64,000 nucleotides of DNA from Altererythrobacter aquiaggeris (GCF_037154015.1 NZ_JBANRL010000001.1:62001-126000); one strand, 5' to 3'. Positions 1-9,037 are shown, counted from the first letter of the stretch. Numbers and translations: made by a program. The notes: generated by a model from the sequence alone, not told the origin.

Positions 1-864
1 GGCGCCAAGCCGGGCCATGGCGGCGTGCTACCCGGTTCCAAGGTCACACCCGAGATTGCCGAAGCGCGCGGTGTTACGCCGTGGCAAACCGTTTATTCCC
101 CCGCCGCACATCCGACATTTTCCACCCCGATCGAAATGCTGCAATTTATCCGCAAATTGCGTGAATTATCCGGTGGAAAGCCTGTCGGGTTTAAGCTGTG
201 CGTGGGTCAGCCGCATGAAATCCTCGCCGTTGCCAAAGCGATGCTCGAGACGGGCATCACACCGGATTTCATCACGGTTGACGGAGCGGAGGGAGGCACC
301 GGCGCGGCACCGCTCGAACTTTCCAACAGCGTCGGCATGCCCCTGCGCGAGGGATTGATCTGGGTCCGCAACGCGCTGGTTGGCACGGGCCTGAAAGACA
401 AGGTGAAGCTGGCCGCTGCGGGAAAAATCCACTCTGGGGCCGGTATGGCCAAGGCGTTCGCTCTGGGGGCGGACTGGTGCAACGCTGCGCGCCCCTTCAT
501 GTTTTCGCTGGGCTGCGTACAATCGATGCAATGCCACACAGGTAATTGTCCCACCGGTGTCGCAACGCAGGAAGGCTGGCGGCAGCGTGGTCTGGTGGTC
601 GAAGATAAAGGGCCGCGTGTCGCACGATTCCAGCACCAAACCGTGGCTTCATTGCGCGAGATCGTAGTGGCCATGGGACTGAACAGCCCGTGGGAAATAA
701 CCCCGCGCGACATGCGTGAGCGGCTTAATGGCGCCTATTCGGCACCAATCGACAAGATCTATGAATTTCTGGATGAGAGAGCGCTGCTGGACGATCCCGC
801 GAGCACGAAGATTTCCGATTATTGGGCGCAAGCTAAGGCGGATAGTTTCCGGCGAACCGCATGA
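1..864 (+). CDS. FMN-binding glutamate synthase family protein, 5' end outside the window
   Basis: The reading frame is open from base 1, so the start lies upstream; 287 residues are visible. They match the synthase half of glutamate synthase-like oxidoreductases, which form a TIM barrel holding FMN and a 3Fe-4S cluster. The first residues read AKPGHGG, the FMN-site stretch DGAEGGTGAAP follows, and CVQSMQCHTGNCPTGVA gives the C-x5-C-x4-C spacing of the 3Fe-4S ligands in GltB. The stop at 862-864 faces the convergent BLUF gene 33 bases away. Whether an amidotransferase domain exists cannot be seen. Stand-alone members of this family are common in alphaproteobacteria and their exact substrate is often unproven, so I do not call it gltB. 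Confidence 0.9.
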   Translation, partial: GAKPGHGGVLPGSKVTPEIAEARGVTPWQTVYSPAAHPTFSTPIEMLQFIRKLRELSGGKPVGFKLCVGQPHEILAVAKAMLETGITPDFITVDGAEGGTGAAPLELSNSVGMPLREGLIWVRNALVGTGLKDKVKLAAAGKIHSGAGMAKAFALGADWCNAARPFMFSLGCVQSMQCHTGNCPTGVATQEGWRQRGLVVEDKGPRVARFQHQTVASLREIVVAMGLNSPWEITPRDMRERLNGAYSAPIDKIYEFLDERALLDDPASTKISDYWAQAKADSFRRTA

Positions 865-897
865 ACGGCCGGTGTAATCCGGCATGGCCTGCGAACG

Positions 898-1287
898 CTA
901 ATTCAATGCGGCGAAATTTCGTACCAGCCGCAAGACTTGCGGGTGAAGCCCGCCGGGTAACTGTTCTTCCAATATCCGGCGCCGCTCGCCCAGAGTATCG
1001 CCGAATTTGATCCTGCGCATTGCCCAGCTTTCGAACACCGGGCTTTCAACGGCAATATCTTCCAGCTTCAAGACGCCCGTATGGCGCGGATCGGCCATGA
1101 TCCGTGACATCAAAAGCATCAGCTGCGAACCCTCTCCCTCTAACAATTGCAGGAAGTTTCTGCCGTTATAAAGCAGGAATCCGCCGACACCCTGCGCCGC
1201 ATTGTTGCGAGACGCGGATTCGACGATTTCTTGGACCTGGTCTTCAGACAAACCGGGTGCGGTCGAAATATATACGTATTGGCGCAA
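898..1287 (-). CDS. BLUF-domain blue-light sensor, single domain
   Basis: A 129-residue protein with a BLUF flavin domain over about residues 3-95. The residues that define the photocycle in AppA-type BLUF proteins are present: Tyr6 (YVYIST), Asn29 (SRNNAAQ), Gln47 (NFLQLLEG) and the Trp/Met pair in FESWAMR. The frame stays open back into rho, but no ATG is suitable. A TTG at 1285-1287 has AGAGG six bases before it and begins the protein just before the first BLUF strand, so I chose it. It lies 17 bases after the rho stop on the same strand and may be read through from rho. About 30 residues of charged tail follow the domain with no output domain, so it probably acts by binding a partner. Confidence 0.85.
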   Translation of the reverse strand: MRQYVYISTAPGLSEDQVQEIVESASRNNAAQGVGGFLLYNGRNFLQLLEGEGSQLMLLMSRIMADPRHTGVLKLEDIAVESPVFESWAMRRIKFGDTLGERRRILEEQLPGGLHPQVLRLVRNFAALN

Positions 1288-1304
1288 CCGAAACCTCTGG
1301 TATC

Positions 1305-2570
1305 CTATTGATTCATCGTATCGAAGAAGTCTTCGTTGGTTTTGGAATCCTTCATCTTGTCCAGCAAGAATTCCATCGCATCGATGGTACCCATTTGCAT
1401 CAGAATACGGCGAAGCACCCACATTTTTGAAAGCTTGTCCTTCTCGACAAGGATCTCTTCCTTGCGGGTGCCAGACTTACCCACATCCAGAGCCGGGAAT
1501 ATGCGTTTATCTGCAACTTTGCGATCAAGCACGATTTCCGAGTTGCCCGTGCCTTTGAACTCTTCGAAAATCACTTCATCCATGCGGCTGCCGGTATCGA
1601 TCAGAGCGGTTGCAATGATCGACAGTGAGCCGCCCTCTTCAATGTTACGCGCCGCGCCGAAGAACCGCTTGGGGCGCTGCAGCGCATTTGCATCGACACC
1701 GCCGGTAAGAACTTTACCCGAGCTAGGCACAACCGTGTTGTAAGCGCGGCCCAGGCGCGTGATGGAATCGAGCAGGATAACGACATCGCGCTTGTGTTCG
1801 ACCAGACGTTTGGCCTTCTCGATCACCATTTCGGCGACTTGCACGTGGCGTGTCGCAGGCTCGTCAAAAGTGGAGGATACAACTTCGCCTTTCACGCTGC
1901 GCTGCATATCCGTGACTTCTTCGGGCCGTTCGTCAACCAGCAGGACAATCAGGAAAACCTCTGGGTGATTGTCGGTAATGGCCTTGGCGATATTCTGCAG
2001 CAGAACTGTTTTACCCGTCCGCGGCGGAGCGACGATCAGCGCGCGCTGGCCCTTGCCCTGCGGCGAGATGATATCGATTACCCGCGCCGATTTGTCCTTT
2101 ACCGTGGGATCAAGCGTATCGAGCGACAGCTTCTCGTCCGGATAAAGCGGCGTCAGATTGTCGAAGTTCGTCCGCATACGAACCGCATCGGGATCATCGT
2201 AATTGACGCTGGTGATCGTGTTTAGCGCAAAATAGCGTTCGCCGTCCTTGGGTGCGCGAATTTCACCTTCGACAGTGTCGCCGGTACGCAAACCGGCCTT
2301 GCGGACCATATTGGGCGAAACATAGATATCATCGGGGCCGGCGAGATAGTTCGCTTCGGGGCTGCGAAGGAAGCCGAACCCGTCCTGAAGCACTTCGATT
2401 GTGCCAAGACCCATGATATCATCGCTATATTCATCGTCTTCTGCAAGTTCGCGCAAAATGCAGAACATCAAGTCCTGACGGCGCATCGTGCTTGCCGCTT
2501 CCACATCGAGATCTTCGGCCATCTGGACGAGTTCTGCGGGCGTTTTCTGTTTCAGGTCTTTAAGATGCAT
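1305..2570 (-). CDS. rho: Transcription termination factor Rho
   Basis: A 421-residue Rho, the hexameric RNA helicase that ends transcription at C-rich unstructured sites. Order: Rho N-terminal helical domain (about 1-45, starting [15 protein letters not shown]), cold-shock-like primary RNA site (about 50-125), then the RecA-type motor with Walker A APPRTGKT and Walker [10 protein letters not shown]. The Q-loop region [18 protein letters not shown] and the R-loop region are intact. The frame extends 37 codons further upstream, but the ATG at 2568-2570 gives the conserved family N-terminus. Length is normal. It is the last large gene of the leftward hemE-hemJ-rho run pointing away from the candidate origin. 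Confidence 0.97.
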   Translation of the reverse strand: MHLKDLKQKTPAELVQMAEDLDVEAASTMRRQDLMFCILRELAEDDEYSDDIMGLGTIEVLQDGFGFLRSPEANYLAGPDDIYVSPNMVRKAGLRTGDTVEGEIRAPKDGERYFALNTITSVNYDDPDAVRMRTNFDNLTPLYPDEKLSLDTLDPTVKDKSARVIDIISPQGKGQRALIVAPPRTGKTVLLQNIAKAITDNHPEVFLIVLLVDERPEEVTDMQRSVKGEVVSSTFDEPATRHVQVAEMVIEKAKRLVEHKRDVVILLDSITRLGRAYNTVVPSSGKVLTGGVDANALQRPKRFFGAARNIEEGGSLSIIATALIDTGSRMDEVIFEEFKGTGNSEIVLDRKVADKRIFPALDVGKSGTRKEEILVEKDKLSKMWVLRRILMQMGTIDAMEFLLDKMKDSKTNEDFFDTMNQ

Positions 2571-2740
2571 AAATAATTTCCGGCAATGAAAATTGCGTGT
2601 CTGAGATGGCCGGCGGACCTGTGGGCTTGGAGAAAGCGGGTCCGGTCGCACGGGCGACCAGTTGCCGGGTTGAATTGTCAATTACGACTGCAATGCCGCG
2701 CCGTCAATTCCGTAAACGGCCCGCGCTTGACGAACTTTTC

Positions 2741-3184
2741 CTAAAACGGTTTCACGACTACCAAGATAACGATCAAAACAATCGCGATCCCGGGAACTTC
2801 GTTGAGCAGCCGGAGCGTTTTTCCGGAAGATCGCCGTTCGCCGCGTGCGAGTTTTTTCGCGTAGCTGCCGAGATAACCGTGATAACCGCTCAGCAGGATA
2901 ACCAGCAGCAATTTGGCATGGAACCACCCTTGCATGAATGCTCCGGTGGACATCGCCAGCGCCAATCCGGCCAACCAAACAACTATCAGCGATGGCAACA
3001 GGATTATCCTGAGCAACTTGCGCTCGCGGTCGACCCAGGCAGCTGCCTCCGGCGATCCTTCGGCAGCCTCCTGATGATAGACGAAAAACCGCGGCAACAT
3101 GAACAATCCGGCCATCCAGAAGATGACAAACGTGATGTGGGCAGCCTTGAGCCAGAGATAGATCATCGCGAGGACATCCTGCAT
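2741..3184 (-). CDS. hemJ: Protoporphyrinogen oxidase HemJ
   Basis: A 147-residue integral membrane protein of the HemJ family, the oxygen-independent protoporphyrinogen IX oxidase that most alphaproteobacteria use in place of HemG or HemY. About four hydrophobic helices are visible. The family signature is present: KAAHITFVIFWMAGLFMLPR with the heme-ligand His near residue 16, RFFVYH, and the conserved Lys in HAKLLLVILLSGYHG. It lies 31 bases after hemE on the same strand, which places two late heme-pathway steps together. An alternative start at an internal ATG (MIYLWLK, six codons in) cannot be excluded. No strong ribosome site is visible for either. Confidence 0.9.
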   Translation of the reverse strand: MQDVLAMIYLWLKAAHITFVIFWMAGLFMLPRFFVYHQEAAEGSPEAAAWVDRERKLLRIILLPSLIVVWLAGLALAMSTGAFMQGWFHAKLLLVILLSGYHGYLGSYAKKLARGERRSSGKTLRLLNEVPGIAIVLIVILVVVKPF

Positions 3185-3215
3185 GGGTGTGATTTAGGCC
3201 AGGGTTGGACGGAAT

Positions 3216-4232
3216 TTAACCCCGTAATTTTCTAAGCAATGCTTCGACATGCGAAACCGGAGTCCGGCGATCAATCCCGTGACCAAGGTTAAATATGTGC
3301 GGCCGGCCGGCAAATGCGCCAAGGATATAATCAATCCGGCAATCCAGTTCAGCGCCGCCGGCAAGCAGCAGGAGCGGATCAAGATTGCCCTGAACCGGCA
3401 GCCCGCCGGGCAGATGCTTCGCCGCCCAAAGCGGATCGATCGTTTCATCGATACCCAGAGCATCAACCCCTGTTTCGCGGGCATAGGCCGGCAATTTCTC
3501 GCCCGCGCCTTTGGGAAAACCGATGACCGGCACAGCGGGATGGCGATCATGGATTGCGGCGGTAATGGCCGCATTGGGGCCGATAACCCAGCGCTCGAAC
3601 TCTGCGGGCGCCAGACTGCCCGCCCAACTGTCGAACAATTGCACACCTTCCGCGCCGGCTTCGATCTGACCAGAAAGATATTCGATCGTGACAGCAGTGA
3701 TTGCATCGATGATTTCGGCAAATGCTGCAGGATCGCGGTATGCCAGTGCGCGGGTATCGAACTGGTCGCGGCTCCCCTCGCCGGCGACCATGTAAGTCGC
3801 TACTGTCCACGGGCTACCGGCAAAGCCCAGCAAGGTCGTCTCAGGGCCCAATACAGCCCTGACCTTGGCAACGGTCTCATAAATCCTCGCAAGCCGCTCA
3901 GGCACAGCTTCCAGCGAAGACAGAACGGTGTCTATCAGCGTCGGTGAAAGCTTTGGGCCTTCACCAGCCAGAAACTCCAAATTTTGGCCCATGGCATGCG
4001 GCACGATCAGAATATCCGAAAACAGGATCGCCCCGTCAAACCCGAACCGCCTGATCGGCTGGATCGTGACTTCGGTAGCAGCATCGCTATCATAGACCAG
4101 ATCGAGAAATCCGCCCTTCTCTGCGCGTAGCGCGCGGTATTCGGCCAGATACCTGCCAGCTTGGCGCATAAGCCACACCGGAGGCACCGGAAGCCGGGTT
4201 CCGCGCAATGTTTCGAGAAGAGGACCAGGCAT
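3216..4232 (-). CDS. hemE: Uroporphyrinogen decarboxylase
   Basis: A 338-residue HemE, which removes four acetate carboxyls from uroporphyrinogen III to give coproporphyrinogen III in the cytoplasm. Both family signatures are visible: PVWLMRQAGRYLAEYR near residues 18-33 and the later GFAGSPWTVATYMVAG. The substrate-site stretch ILFSDILIVPHAMG and the C-terminal GNLDPLLLL and NLGHGI are also present. Length matches the family. Start ATG at 4230-4232 has AAGGACG upstream on the minus strand. The gene points away from the 368-base gap that I propose as the replication origin. In Caulobacter, hemE has the same position and direction beside the origin. Confidence 0.97.
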   Translation of the reverse strand: MPGPLLETLRGTRLPVPPVWLMRQAGRYLAEYRALRAEKGGFLDLVYDSDAATEVTIQPIRRFGFDGAILFSDILIVPHAMGQNLEFLAGEGPKLSPTLIDTVLSSLEAVPERLARIYETVAKVRAVLGPETTLLGFAGSPWTVATYMVAGEGSRDQFDTRALAYRDPAAFAEIIDAITAVTIEYLSGQIEAGAEGVQLFDSWAGSLAPAEFERWVIGPNAAITAAIHDRHPAVPVIGFPKGAGEKLPAYARETGVDALGIDETIDPLWAAKHLPGGLPVQGNLDPLLLLAGGAELDCRIDYILGAFAGRPHIFNLGHGIDRRTPVSHVEALLRKLRG

Positions 4233-4250
4233 CGAAGAGACGTCCTTACT

Positions 4251-4273
4251 GAATATATAAGTATATTTATAGA
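4251..4273. other. AT-rich tract, possible DNA unwinding element
   Basis: Twenty of the 23 bases are A or T in a region that is otherwise GC-rich. It sits 18 bases upstream of the hemE start, the side on which the AT-rich element lies in the Caulobacter origin. It could equally supply a -10 region for hemE; the two roles are compatible. Confidence 0.5.
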
Positions 4274-4550
4274 TTCTGTTGAAGATAGATGGCCCTGTGG
4301 AAAGCGGGGACAGGTGCTCCCTGCCCGATTTGTCCCGGTTTGAACAGATTCCAAATCAGGTTTTCGCAATCTCCGAATCCGCAGAGGAGTCGGTTAGCCA
4401 AGCGAGTCAAACGACACTTTTCCCCGCTGTCCCGGGTCTGTGGATTGGCCAGGCTACCTGTGTTCAAAACACCCTGCGGATGACTCGTAGTGGGCATGGA
4501 TCGGGAGCAAAAACTTGTCCGCTGTTTCGTCCCGTGGTTTATGCCGGTGA

Positions 4551-4559
4551 TTGTCCACA
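4551..4559 (-). promoter_or_regulatory. DnaA box, near consensus
   Basis: TTGTCCACA differs from the consensus TTATCCACA at one position. It lies 42 bases before the ppsR start codon within the candidate origin. Two weaker boxes are at 4296-4304 and 4439-4447. Confidence 0.5.
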
Positions 4560-4600
4560 GCCTGAAACGGCGCAATTCCCAGCTCCGGAACCTGACCCGT

Positions 4601-5446
4601 ATGACCAAAGTAAATTTGCATCTCGTGTCGGATTCGACCGGCGAGACATTGGAAATGGTCGCGAAGGCCGCGCTCGCACAATTTGATGACGCCGAGGTTG
4701 TCCGCCATTTCTGGCCGATGGTCCGCAGCCGTGTCCACCTGGACCGGATCATGACCGAACTGGCTGCCAAACCGGGTCTGGTCATGTTTACATTGGTTAA
4801 TGATGAAACGCGCAGCCGGCTCGAGGAACATTGCCGCACATTGGGCTTGCCCGCCGTCCCCGCGCTTGATGCTGTAACCCAGGCTTTGGAAAACCAGCTC
4901 GGTCAGGAAGCTCACGGCCGGCCCGGGCGGCAGCACTTGATGGACGAGGCGTATTTCAAACGCGTCGATGCGATCCATTATACCATCGCTCACGATGACG
5001 GAATTGCTTACGAGGATTGGGAGGAGGCGGAGATCATTCTCGCCGGGGTTTCGCGCTGTTCCAAAACGCCCACCAGCATATATCTCGCCAACCGCGGCTA
5101 TAAGACTGCCAATATCCCGCTGGTGATCGAAAGCCCGCCTCCCGATGATCTTTTCAGGCTGCGGCATCCGATGATCGTGGGTTTGACTACCGCGCCTGAA
5201 CGGCTGGTGCAGATCCGCCGCAATCGCCTGCTCAGTCTGAATGAAGGCACCGAAACGTCCTATGTCGATGATGAGCGTGTCCAGCAGGAAGTGAAATTTG
5301 CCCGCCGGATGTTCGCCGATAATGGCTGGCCGGTGATCGATGTGACCCGGCGCTCTATCGAAGAGACCGCAGCGGCAATCATCAAGCTTTATAACGAGCG
5401 TGAGGCGCGCGATGCCCCGGCCAGGGTCGACGCAAAACCGATATGA
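4601..5446 (+). CDS. ppsR: Pyruvate, phosphate dikinase/PEP synthase regulatory protein (DUF299 kinase-pyrophosphorylase)
   Basis: A 281-residue member of the DUF299 family. These bifunctional ADP-dependent Ser/Thr kinases and phosphorylases inactivate and reactivate PEP synthase or pyruvate phosphate dikinase. The N-terminus [19 protein letters not shown] and the P-loop-like stretch [11 protein letters not shown] (about residues 149-159) are family hallmarks. The frame runs 37 codons further upstream through the origin region, but ATG 4601 gives the conserved start. This family is the RP001 gene beside the origin in Rickettsia and Caulobacter. Its stop overlaps the maf start by four bases (ATGA), opening a coupled run of four genes. 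Confidence 0.93.
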   Translation: MTKVNLHLVSDSTGETLEMVAKAALAQFDDAEVVRHFWPMVRSRVHLDRIMTELAAKPGLVMFTLVNDETRSRLEEHCRTLGLPAVPALDAVTQALENQLGQEAHGRPGRQHLMDEAYFKRVDAIHYTIAHDDGIAYEDWEEAEIILAGVSRCSKTPTSIYLANRGYKTANIPLVIESPPPDDLFRLRHPMIVGLTTAPERLVQIRRNRLLSLNEGTETSYVDDERVQQEVKFARRMFADNGWPVIDVTRRSIEETAAAIIKLYNEREARDAPARVDAKPI

Positions 5447-6027
5447 TTGTTCTCGCATCGAAAAGTGCGTCACGGCGGGCCATGCTGGATGCGGCTGGGG
5501 TCAGCTACGTGGCTTTGCCTGCAAATATTGATGAAAGAGCTCTCGAATCCGGGTTAGCAGACGGTTCGGTGGACATAATTGCCGCCGCTTTGGCGGATGC
5601 CAAAGCACTGGCAGTGGCCGCGCAGCGACCGCGCGATCTGGTGCTTGGCAGCGACTCGCTCGTCACAGTTGCCGGACAACGGTTTGACAAGCCGCAGTCA
5701 CGTGATGACGCGGCCAAACATTTGCAGTTCTTCTCGGGCAAAATGCTCCATCTCCACAGCGCCGCCTCGCTTGCACGCGGAGAACGTATCGTCTGGCGTC
5801 ACAGCGCAATGGCGTCACTGCAAGTTCGTGACTTATCAGGCCGGTTTATCGAAAAATATCTCGATGCCGAATGGCCCGAAGTGTCGCATTGTGTGGGAGT
5901 TTTCAGGATCGAAGCACTGGGGGTTCAATTGTTCGACAGCATCGAAGGTGATCAATTTACCGTGCTGGGTATGCCGCTCTTGCAGGTCTTGGGCGCTCTA
6001 CGCGTTTTTGGTGAACTCGACTCATGA
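5443..6027 (+). CDS. maf: Maf-like nucleotide pyrophosphatase
   Basis: A 194-residue Maf-family protein, a house-cleaning enzyme that hydrolyses non-canonical or modified nucleoside triphosphates. Visible motifs: [12 protein letters not shown] at the N-terminus, IDERALE, the catalytic region [17 protein letters not shown] and the C-terminal [19 protein letters not shown]. Start and stop both overlap neighbours by four bases, so translation is coupled to ppsR and aroE. The G-S-D-S form of the catalytic stretch, compared with G-A-D-T in many members, resembles the YceF subgroup, but this is a weak subgroup call. Confidence 0.92.
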   Translation: MIVLASKSASRRAMLDAAGVSYVALPANIDERALESGLADGSVDIIAAALADAKALAVAAQRPRDLVLGSDSLVTVAGQRFDKPQSRDDAAKHLQFFSGKMLHLHSAASLARGERIVWRHSAMASLQVRDLSGRFIEKYLDAEWPEVSHCVGVFRIEALGVQLFDSIEGDQFTVLGMPLLQVLGALRVFGELDS

Positions 6028-6899
6028 CCGTCCAGCTTGCCGGCCTTACACCTTACGCCCATGTCATCGGCGACCCGATTGCGCATTCCAGATCGCCGGT
6101 CATTCACGGCTTCTGGATCGAAAAGCTGGGACTGACAGCACATTACGATAAAAGGCTGGTCAGGCCGGATATGCTGGCAGACTATCTGGCGGGTTGCGCC
6201 GGTGATCCCGATTGGCGTGGATGCAACGTCACGATGCCGCATAAACAGGCGATATTGCCGCTGCTTGACCGGATTGATTCGCTGGCCGCCAAAGTGGGTG
6301 CGGTGAATACGGTCGTACGCGGGGACGATGGCAGGCTTGCGGGATATAACACCGATGTGGCCGGATTTATCGAGCCACTGCAGGACATGGTCCGGCAACG
6401 CCATTTGTTCCGGATGGCGCGCGTAATCGGCGCGGGCGGTGCGGCCCGCGCAATTATCACTGCACTAGCGAATGAAGGGTTCGTGCTGGTCGTCGCTGCC
6501 AGAGACCCCGGCAAAGCCCGCCTCCTGCTGGATGAGCTGGATCCAGCGGGGGACCATCACACCGCACCGCTTTCACATTTTGCCGGGGTTACCGATTTCG
6601 AGTTCGATGACCGTAACGGATGCTGCGATCTGATTATCAATGCCAGTCCGCTGGGAATGGCCGGTCAGGCCGGGCTCAAGTTCGATCTTACCCACGCACC
6701 CCCGGGCAGTATTTTCTACGATATCGTAACCGATCCGCCACAAACAGATTTTCTGAAAGCGGCGCGAACTGCCGGTTTTGCGACAATCGATGGGTATTCG
6801 ATGTTGATCGGGCAGGCTGCGGCAGCATTCGAGCTGTTCTTTGGCCGCGCCGCTCCGCGCGAGTTTGATTCCGAATTGCGCGAAAGGCTGATGGCATGA
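6024..6899 (+). CDS. aroE: Shikimate dehydrogenase (NADP+)
   Basis: A 291-residue AroE, reducing 3-dehydroshikimate to shikimate in aromatic amino-acid synthesis. The substrate domain shows [13 protein letters not shown] and NVTMPHK with catalytic Lys74; NTDVAGF carries the catalytic Asp. The Rossmann half follows with GAGGAARAI, and NASPLGM and the C-terminal [18 protein letters not shown] close the family pattern. The ATGA overlaps with maf and coaE make this one translationally coupled run. Length is slightly above that of the E. coli enzyme because of extra residues in the C-terminal half. Confidence 0.96.
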   Translation: MTVQLAGLTPYAHVIGDPIAHSRSPVIHGFWIEKLGLTAHYDKRLVRPDMLADYLAGCAGDPDWRGCNVTMPHKQAILPLLDRIDSLAAKVGAVNTVVRGDDGRLAGYNTDVAGFIEPLQDMVRQRHLFRMARVIGAGGAARAIITALANEGFVLVVAARDPGKARLLLDELDPAGDHHTAPLSHFAGVTDFEFDDRNGCCDLIINASPLGMAGQAGLKFDLTHAPPGSIFYDIVTDPPQTDFLKAARTAGFATIDGYSMLIGQAAAAFELFFGRAAPREFDSELRERLMA

Positions 6900-7525
6900 C
6901 GAAACGGGAGGGATCAGCGCAGCGCCCCATCATCATCGGGCTGACAGGCTCAATCGGCATGGGCAAGACGACGGTGGCAACGATGTTCGAAGAATGCGGA
7001 GTGCCGGTGTTCGATGCCGATGCGGCAGTCCATAAATTGCAAGGCCCCGAAGGCCTGCTTATTCCGGAAATCGAAGCCGCATTTCCCGGGACGACATCGG
7101 CAGATGGTGTCGACCGGACCAGGCTGGGCGAGATAGTCTTTGGAAATGATCAGGCGTTGGCCCGGCTGGAATCGATCGTCCACCCTGCCGTTGCCAGAAT
7201 GCGACAGGATTTCATCACTGAAAACCGCAATGCGACGTTGCTGGTGTTCGACATACCTTTGCTATTCGAAAAAGGCGGGGCAACGGCAGTCGATTATGTT
7301 GTTGTCGTATCTGCACCTTCCGGCGTTCAGCGAGAGCGAGTCCTGGCACGCCCCGGCATGACAGCAGAAAAGTTCGACCAGATTCTCAAAAGGCAAGTTA
7401 CCGATTCCGAAAAACGTGCGCGGGCAAATTACATTATCGGCACTGGTGGATCTCTTGAAAAGACCAGACGCCAGGTTTCGCAGTTGGTTGAGACGATCAG
7501 CCAACAGCGGGAGCAAAAACATTAA
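6896..7525 (+). CDS. coaE: Dephospho-CoA kinase
   Basis: A 209-residue CoaE, which phosphorylates the ribose 3'-hydroxyl of dephospho-CoA in the last step of coenzyme A synthesis. The P-loop GSIGMGKT is at residues 18-25. VPVFDADAAVHKL (substrate Asp), SIVHPAV and VFDIPLLFE follow in the usual order. The ten residues before the P-loop strand are an ordinary short extension. It starts in the aroE stop (ATGA) and ends 46 bases before dnaQ. Confidence 0.96.
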   Translation: MTKREGSAQRPIIIGLTGSIGMGKTTVATMFEECGVPVFDADAAVHKLQGPEGLLIPEIEAAFPGTTSADGVDRTRLGEIVFGNDQALARLESIVHPAVARMRQDFITENRNATLLVFDIPLLFEKGGATAVDYVVVVSAPSGVQRERVLARPGMTAEKFDQILKRQVTDSEKRARANYIIGTGGSLEKTRRQVSQLVETISQQREQKH

Positions 7526-7571
7526 TCTGCGGGCCTTGTCATGGCCGCAATCGAGTCCGATAGTATAGCTA

Positions 7572-8255
7572 ATGCGTGAGATCGTATTTGATACGGAAAC
7601 AACCGGCCTCGACCCCAAGACGGGTGATCGCATGGTCGAAATCGGTTGCATCGAGATGGTCAACCGGGTGGCGACAGGCCGCAGCTACCATGCGTATTTC
7701 AATCCCGACCGCGATATGCCCGAACAGGCAGAGGCTGTGCATGGTCTCAGCATCGGTTTTCTGTCCGACAAACCGAGATTTCCGGAGACTGCCGGCGAAT
7801 TGCTGGCATTTATCGAAGACTCGCCGCTGGTGGCGCATAATGCTTCGTTCGATTTCGGCTTCCTCAATACGGAACTTGCGCTGGCTGAAATGCCACCGGT
7901 CGATATGTCGCGCATGGTCGATACGGTTGCCATTGCCAAACGCCGACACCCAGGCGCGAAATTGTCTCTCGATGCACTATGTTCACGCTACGGCATCGAT
8001 CGCAGCCACCGCGTAAAACACGGGGCGTTATTGGATGCCGAATTGCTGGCGCAGGTTTATGTCGAACTGACCGGCGGCAGACAGATTGGCCTCGAACTGG
8101 CTGCCAACGAAACACAAAGCGTCGTCGAAATGCCTGTTGGGAAGCTTGTGAAACGCGATTTTCGCGCCCCCCGCCCGCATTCGGCCTCTGAAGAAGAACT
8201 TGCCCGGCACAGGGCGTTTCTCGAAGGCATGAAAAAACCGCTTTGGGCTAGCTGA
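7572..8255 (+). CDS. dnaQ: DNA polymerase III epsilon subunit (proofreading exonuclease)
   Basis: A 227-residue DnaQ-type 3'-5' exonuclease. ExoI is at the very start (VFDTETTGLD, Asp7 and Glu9), ExoII is NASFDFGFLN, and ExoIII is HRVKHGALLDAELLAQVY with the catalytic His and Asp. About 40 residues after the exonuclease fold form the tail that binds the alpha subunit in known DnaQ proteins. Its place after coaE matches the conserved origin-side cluster hemE / RP001-maf-aroE-coaE-dnaQ. In several relatives secB follows; here hpf does. Confidence 0.95.
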   Translation: MREIVFDTETTGLDPKTGDRMVEIGCIEMVNRVATGRSYHAYFNPDRDMPEQAEAVHGLSIGFLSDKPRFPETAGELLAFIEDSPLVAHNASFDFGFLNTELALAEMPPVDMSRMVDTVAIAKRRHPGAKLSLDALCSRYGIDRSHRVKHGALLDAELLAQVYVELTGGRQIGLELAANETQSVVEMPVGKLVKRDFRAPRPHSASEEELARHRAFLEGMKKPLWAS

Positions 8256-8312
8256 CATGCTGGCCCGATACCTCCGCGGCCCCCGCCGCATTTAACAGGA
8301 GAATTCGTCACG

Positions 8313-8894
8313 ATGGATATTCGGATCTCGGGCCACCAGGTCGAAACCGGCGCCGCCTTACAAGAACACGCGGCCCACCGCCTCAGCTCTATCGTCGACA
8401 AATATTTCGACCGTGCCATTTCGTCGCACGTCACATTCGGCAAGGCACCGGCCAACGGGTTTGGCTGTGATATCGTGACCCATGTTATGCAAGGGACCAT
8501 CGTAAAAGCGCATGGCGAAGCGCAGGATGCGCATCAGGCGCTGGATGCGGCGGCTGCCAAGATCGACACCCAGCTTCGGCGTTACAAACGGCGGCTGAAT
8601 GATCGCCATGCGCAAACGGCGCACGCCGTAAAGGAAGAAGAGGCTGCCTACATCGTGTTCGCGGGTGGCATGGATGATCCGGATGATACAATTCTCGAGG
8701 ATACAGTTGCAGATGCCCCGCCGATTATCGCGGAAATGCGGGTCGATATTCCCGAGGCAAGCGTTTCAGACGCGGTCATGATGCTGGATTTGCGTGATAC
8801 CAATGCGCTGTTTTTCAAAAATGCTGGCACCGGGAGGCATAATATGGTCTATCGCCGCAATGATGGATCGATCGGCTGGGTCGAACCGTCCTGA
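8313..8894 (+). CDS. hpf: Ribosome hibernation promoting factor, long form
   Basis: A 193-residue long HPF. The N-terminal S30AE domain (about 1-100) starts MDIRISGHQVETGAALQ and contains HGEAQDAHQALDAAAAKIDTQLRRYKRR. After an acidic linker comes the C-terminal dimerisation domain (about 135-193) with VMMLDLRDTNALFFKNA and VYRRNDGSIGW. Long HPF alone makes 100S ribosome dimers during stasis. A good ribosome site, AGGAGAA, lies nine bases before the start. ptsN follows after 143 bases. The hpf-ptsN pairing resembles the rpoN-hpf-ptsN region of other proteobacteria, but rpoN is not here. Confidence 0.94.
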   Translation: MDIRISGHQVETGAALQEHAAHRLSSIVDKYFDRAISSHVTFGKAPANGFGCDIVTHVMQGTIVKAHGEAQDAHQALDAAAAKIDTQLRRYKRRLNDRHAQTAHAVKEEEAAYIVFAGGMDDPDDTILEDTVADAPPIIAEMRVDIPEASVSDAVMMLDLRDTNALFFKNAGTGRHNMVYRRNDGSIGWVEPS

Positions 8895-9037
8895 CGGCCC
8901 ATTCGCGGAATCGCTCGGTGCGCCGCAAATAATGCTGACCCCACCTCTTTTTCGCGTATCTCGGCGGTATCGTCCGCTGGAATTCTGCAATAAGGGTGTA
9001 TGTCGGGGGCCCTATAACGAATTGATTTGACCGGATA

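Larger units (their letters stand above)
4233..4600. other. Candidate chromosomal replication origin (oriC) between hemE and ppsR
   Basis: A 368-base gap without a credible gene between divergent hemE and ppsR. It contains a 23-base tract with only three G/C (4251-4273), a near-consensus DnaA box TTGTCCACA (4551-4559, one mismatch to TTATCCACA), weaker boxes TGTGGAAAG (4296-4304) and TGTGGATTG (4439-4447, two mismatches each), and six GANTC sites between 4272 and 4486. Established knowledge: the Caulobacter origin lies between hemE and the RP001 gene, followed by maf, aroE, coaE and dnaQ, and the cluster is conserved in Rickettsia. The same order is present here. The AT-rich tract may also hold the hemE promoter. 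No CtrA pair TTAA-N7-TTAA is seen. Confidence 0.6.

Noticed and set aside
1288-1422. Extended N-terminus for the BLUF protein running into rho
   Set aside because: The extension is read through rho coding sequence in another frame and has no BLUF homology; the TTG with AGAGG gives a complete domain.
4233-4600. CtrA pair TTAA-N7-TTAA in the putative origin as in Caulobacter
   Set aside because: I looked for it and found no TTAA in the gap, so CtrA control of this origin is not supported by sequence.
4454-5473. A 339-codon open frame on the minus strand covering the putative origin edge
   Set aside because: Antisense to ppsR with its conserved P-loop. It would also cover the DnaA-box region. 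No family resemblance.
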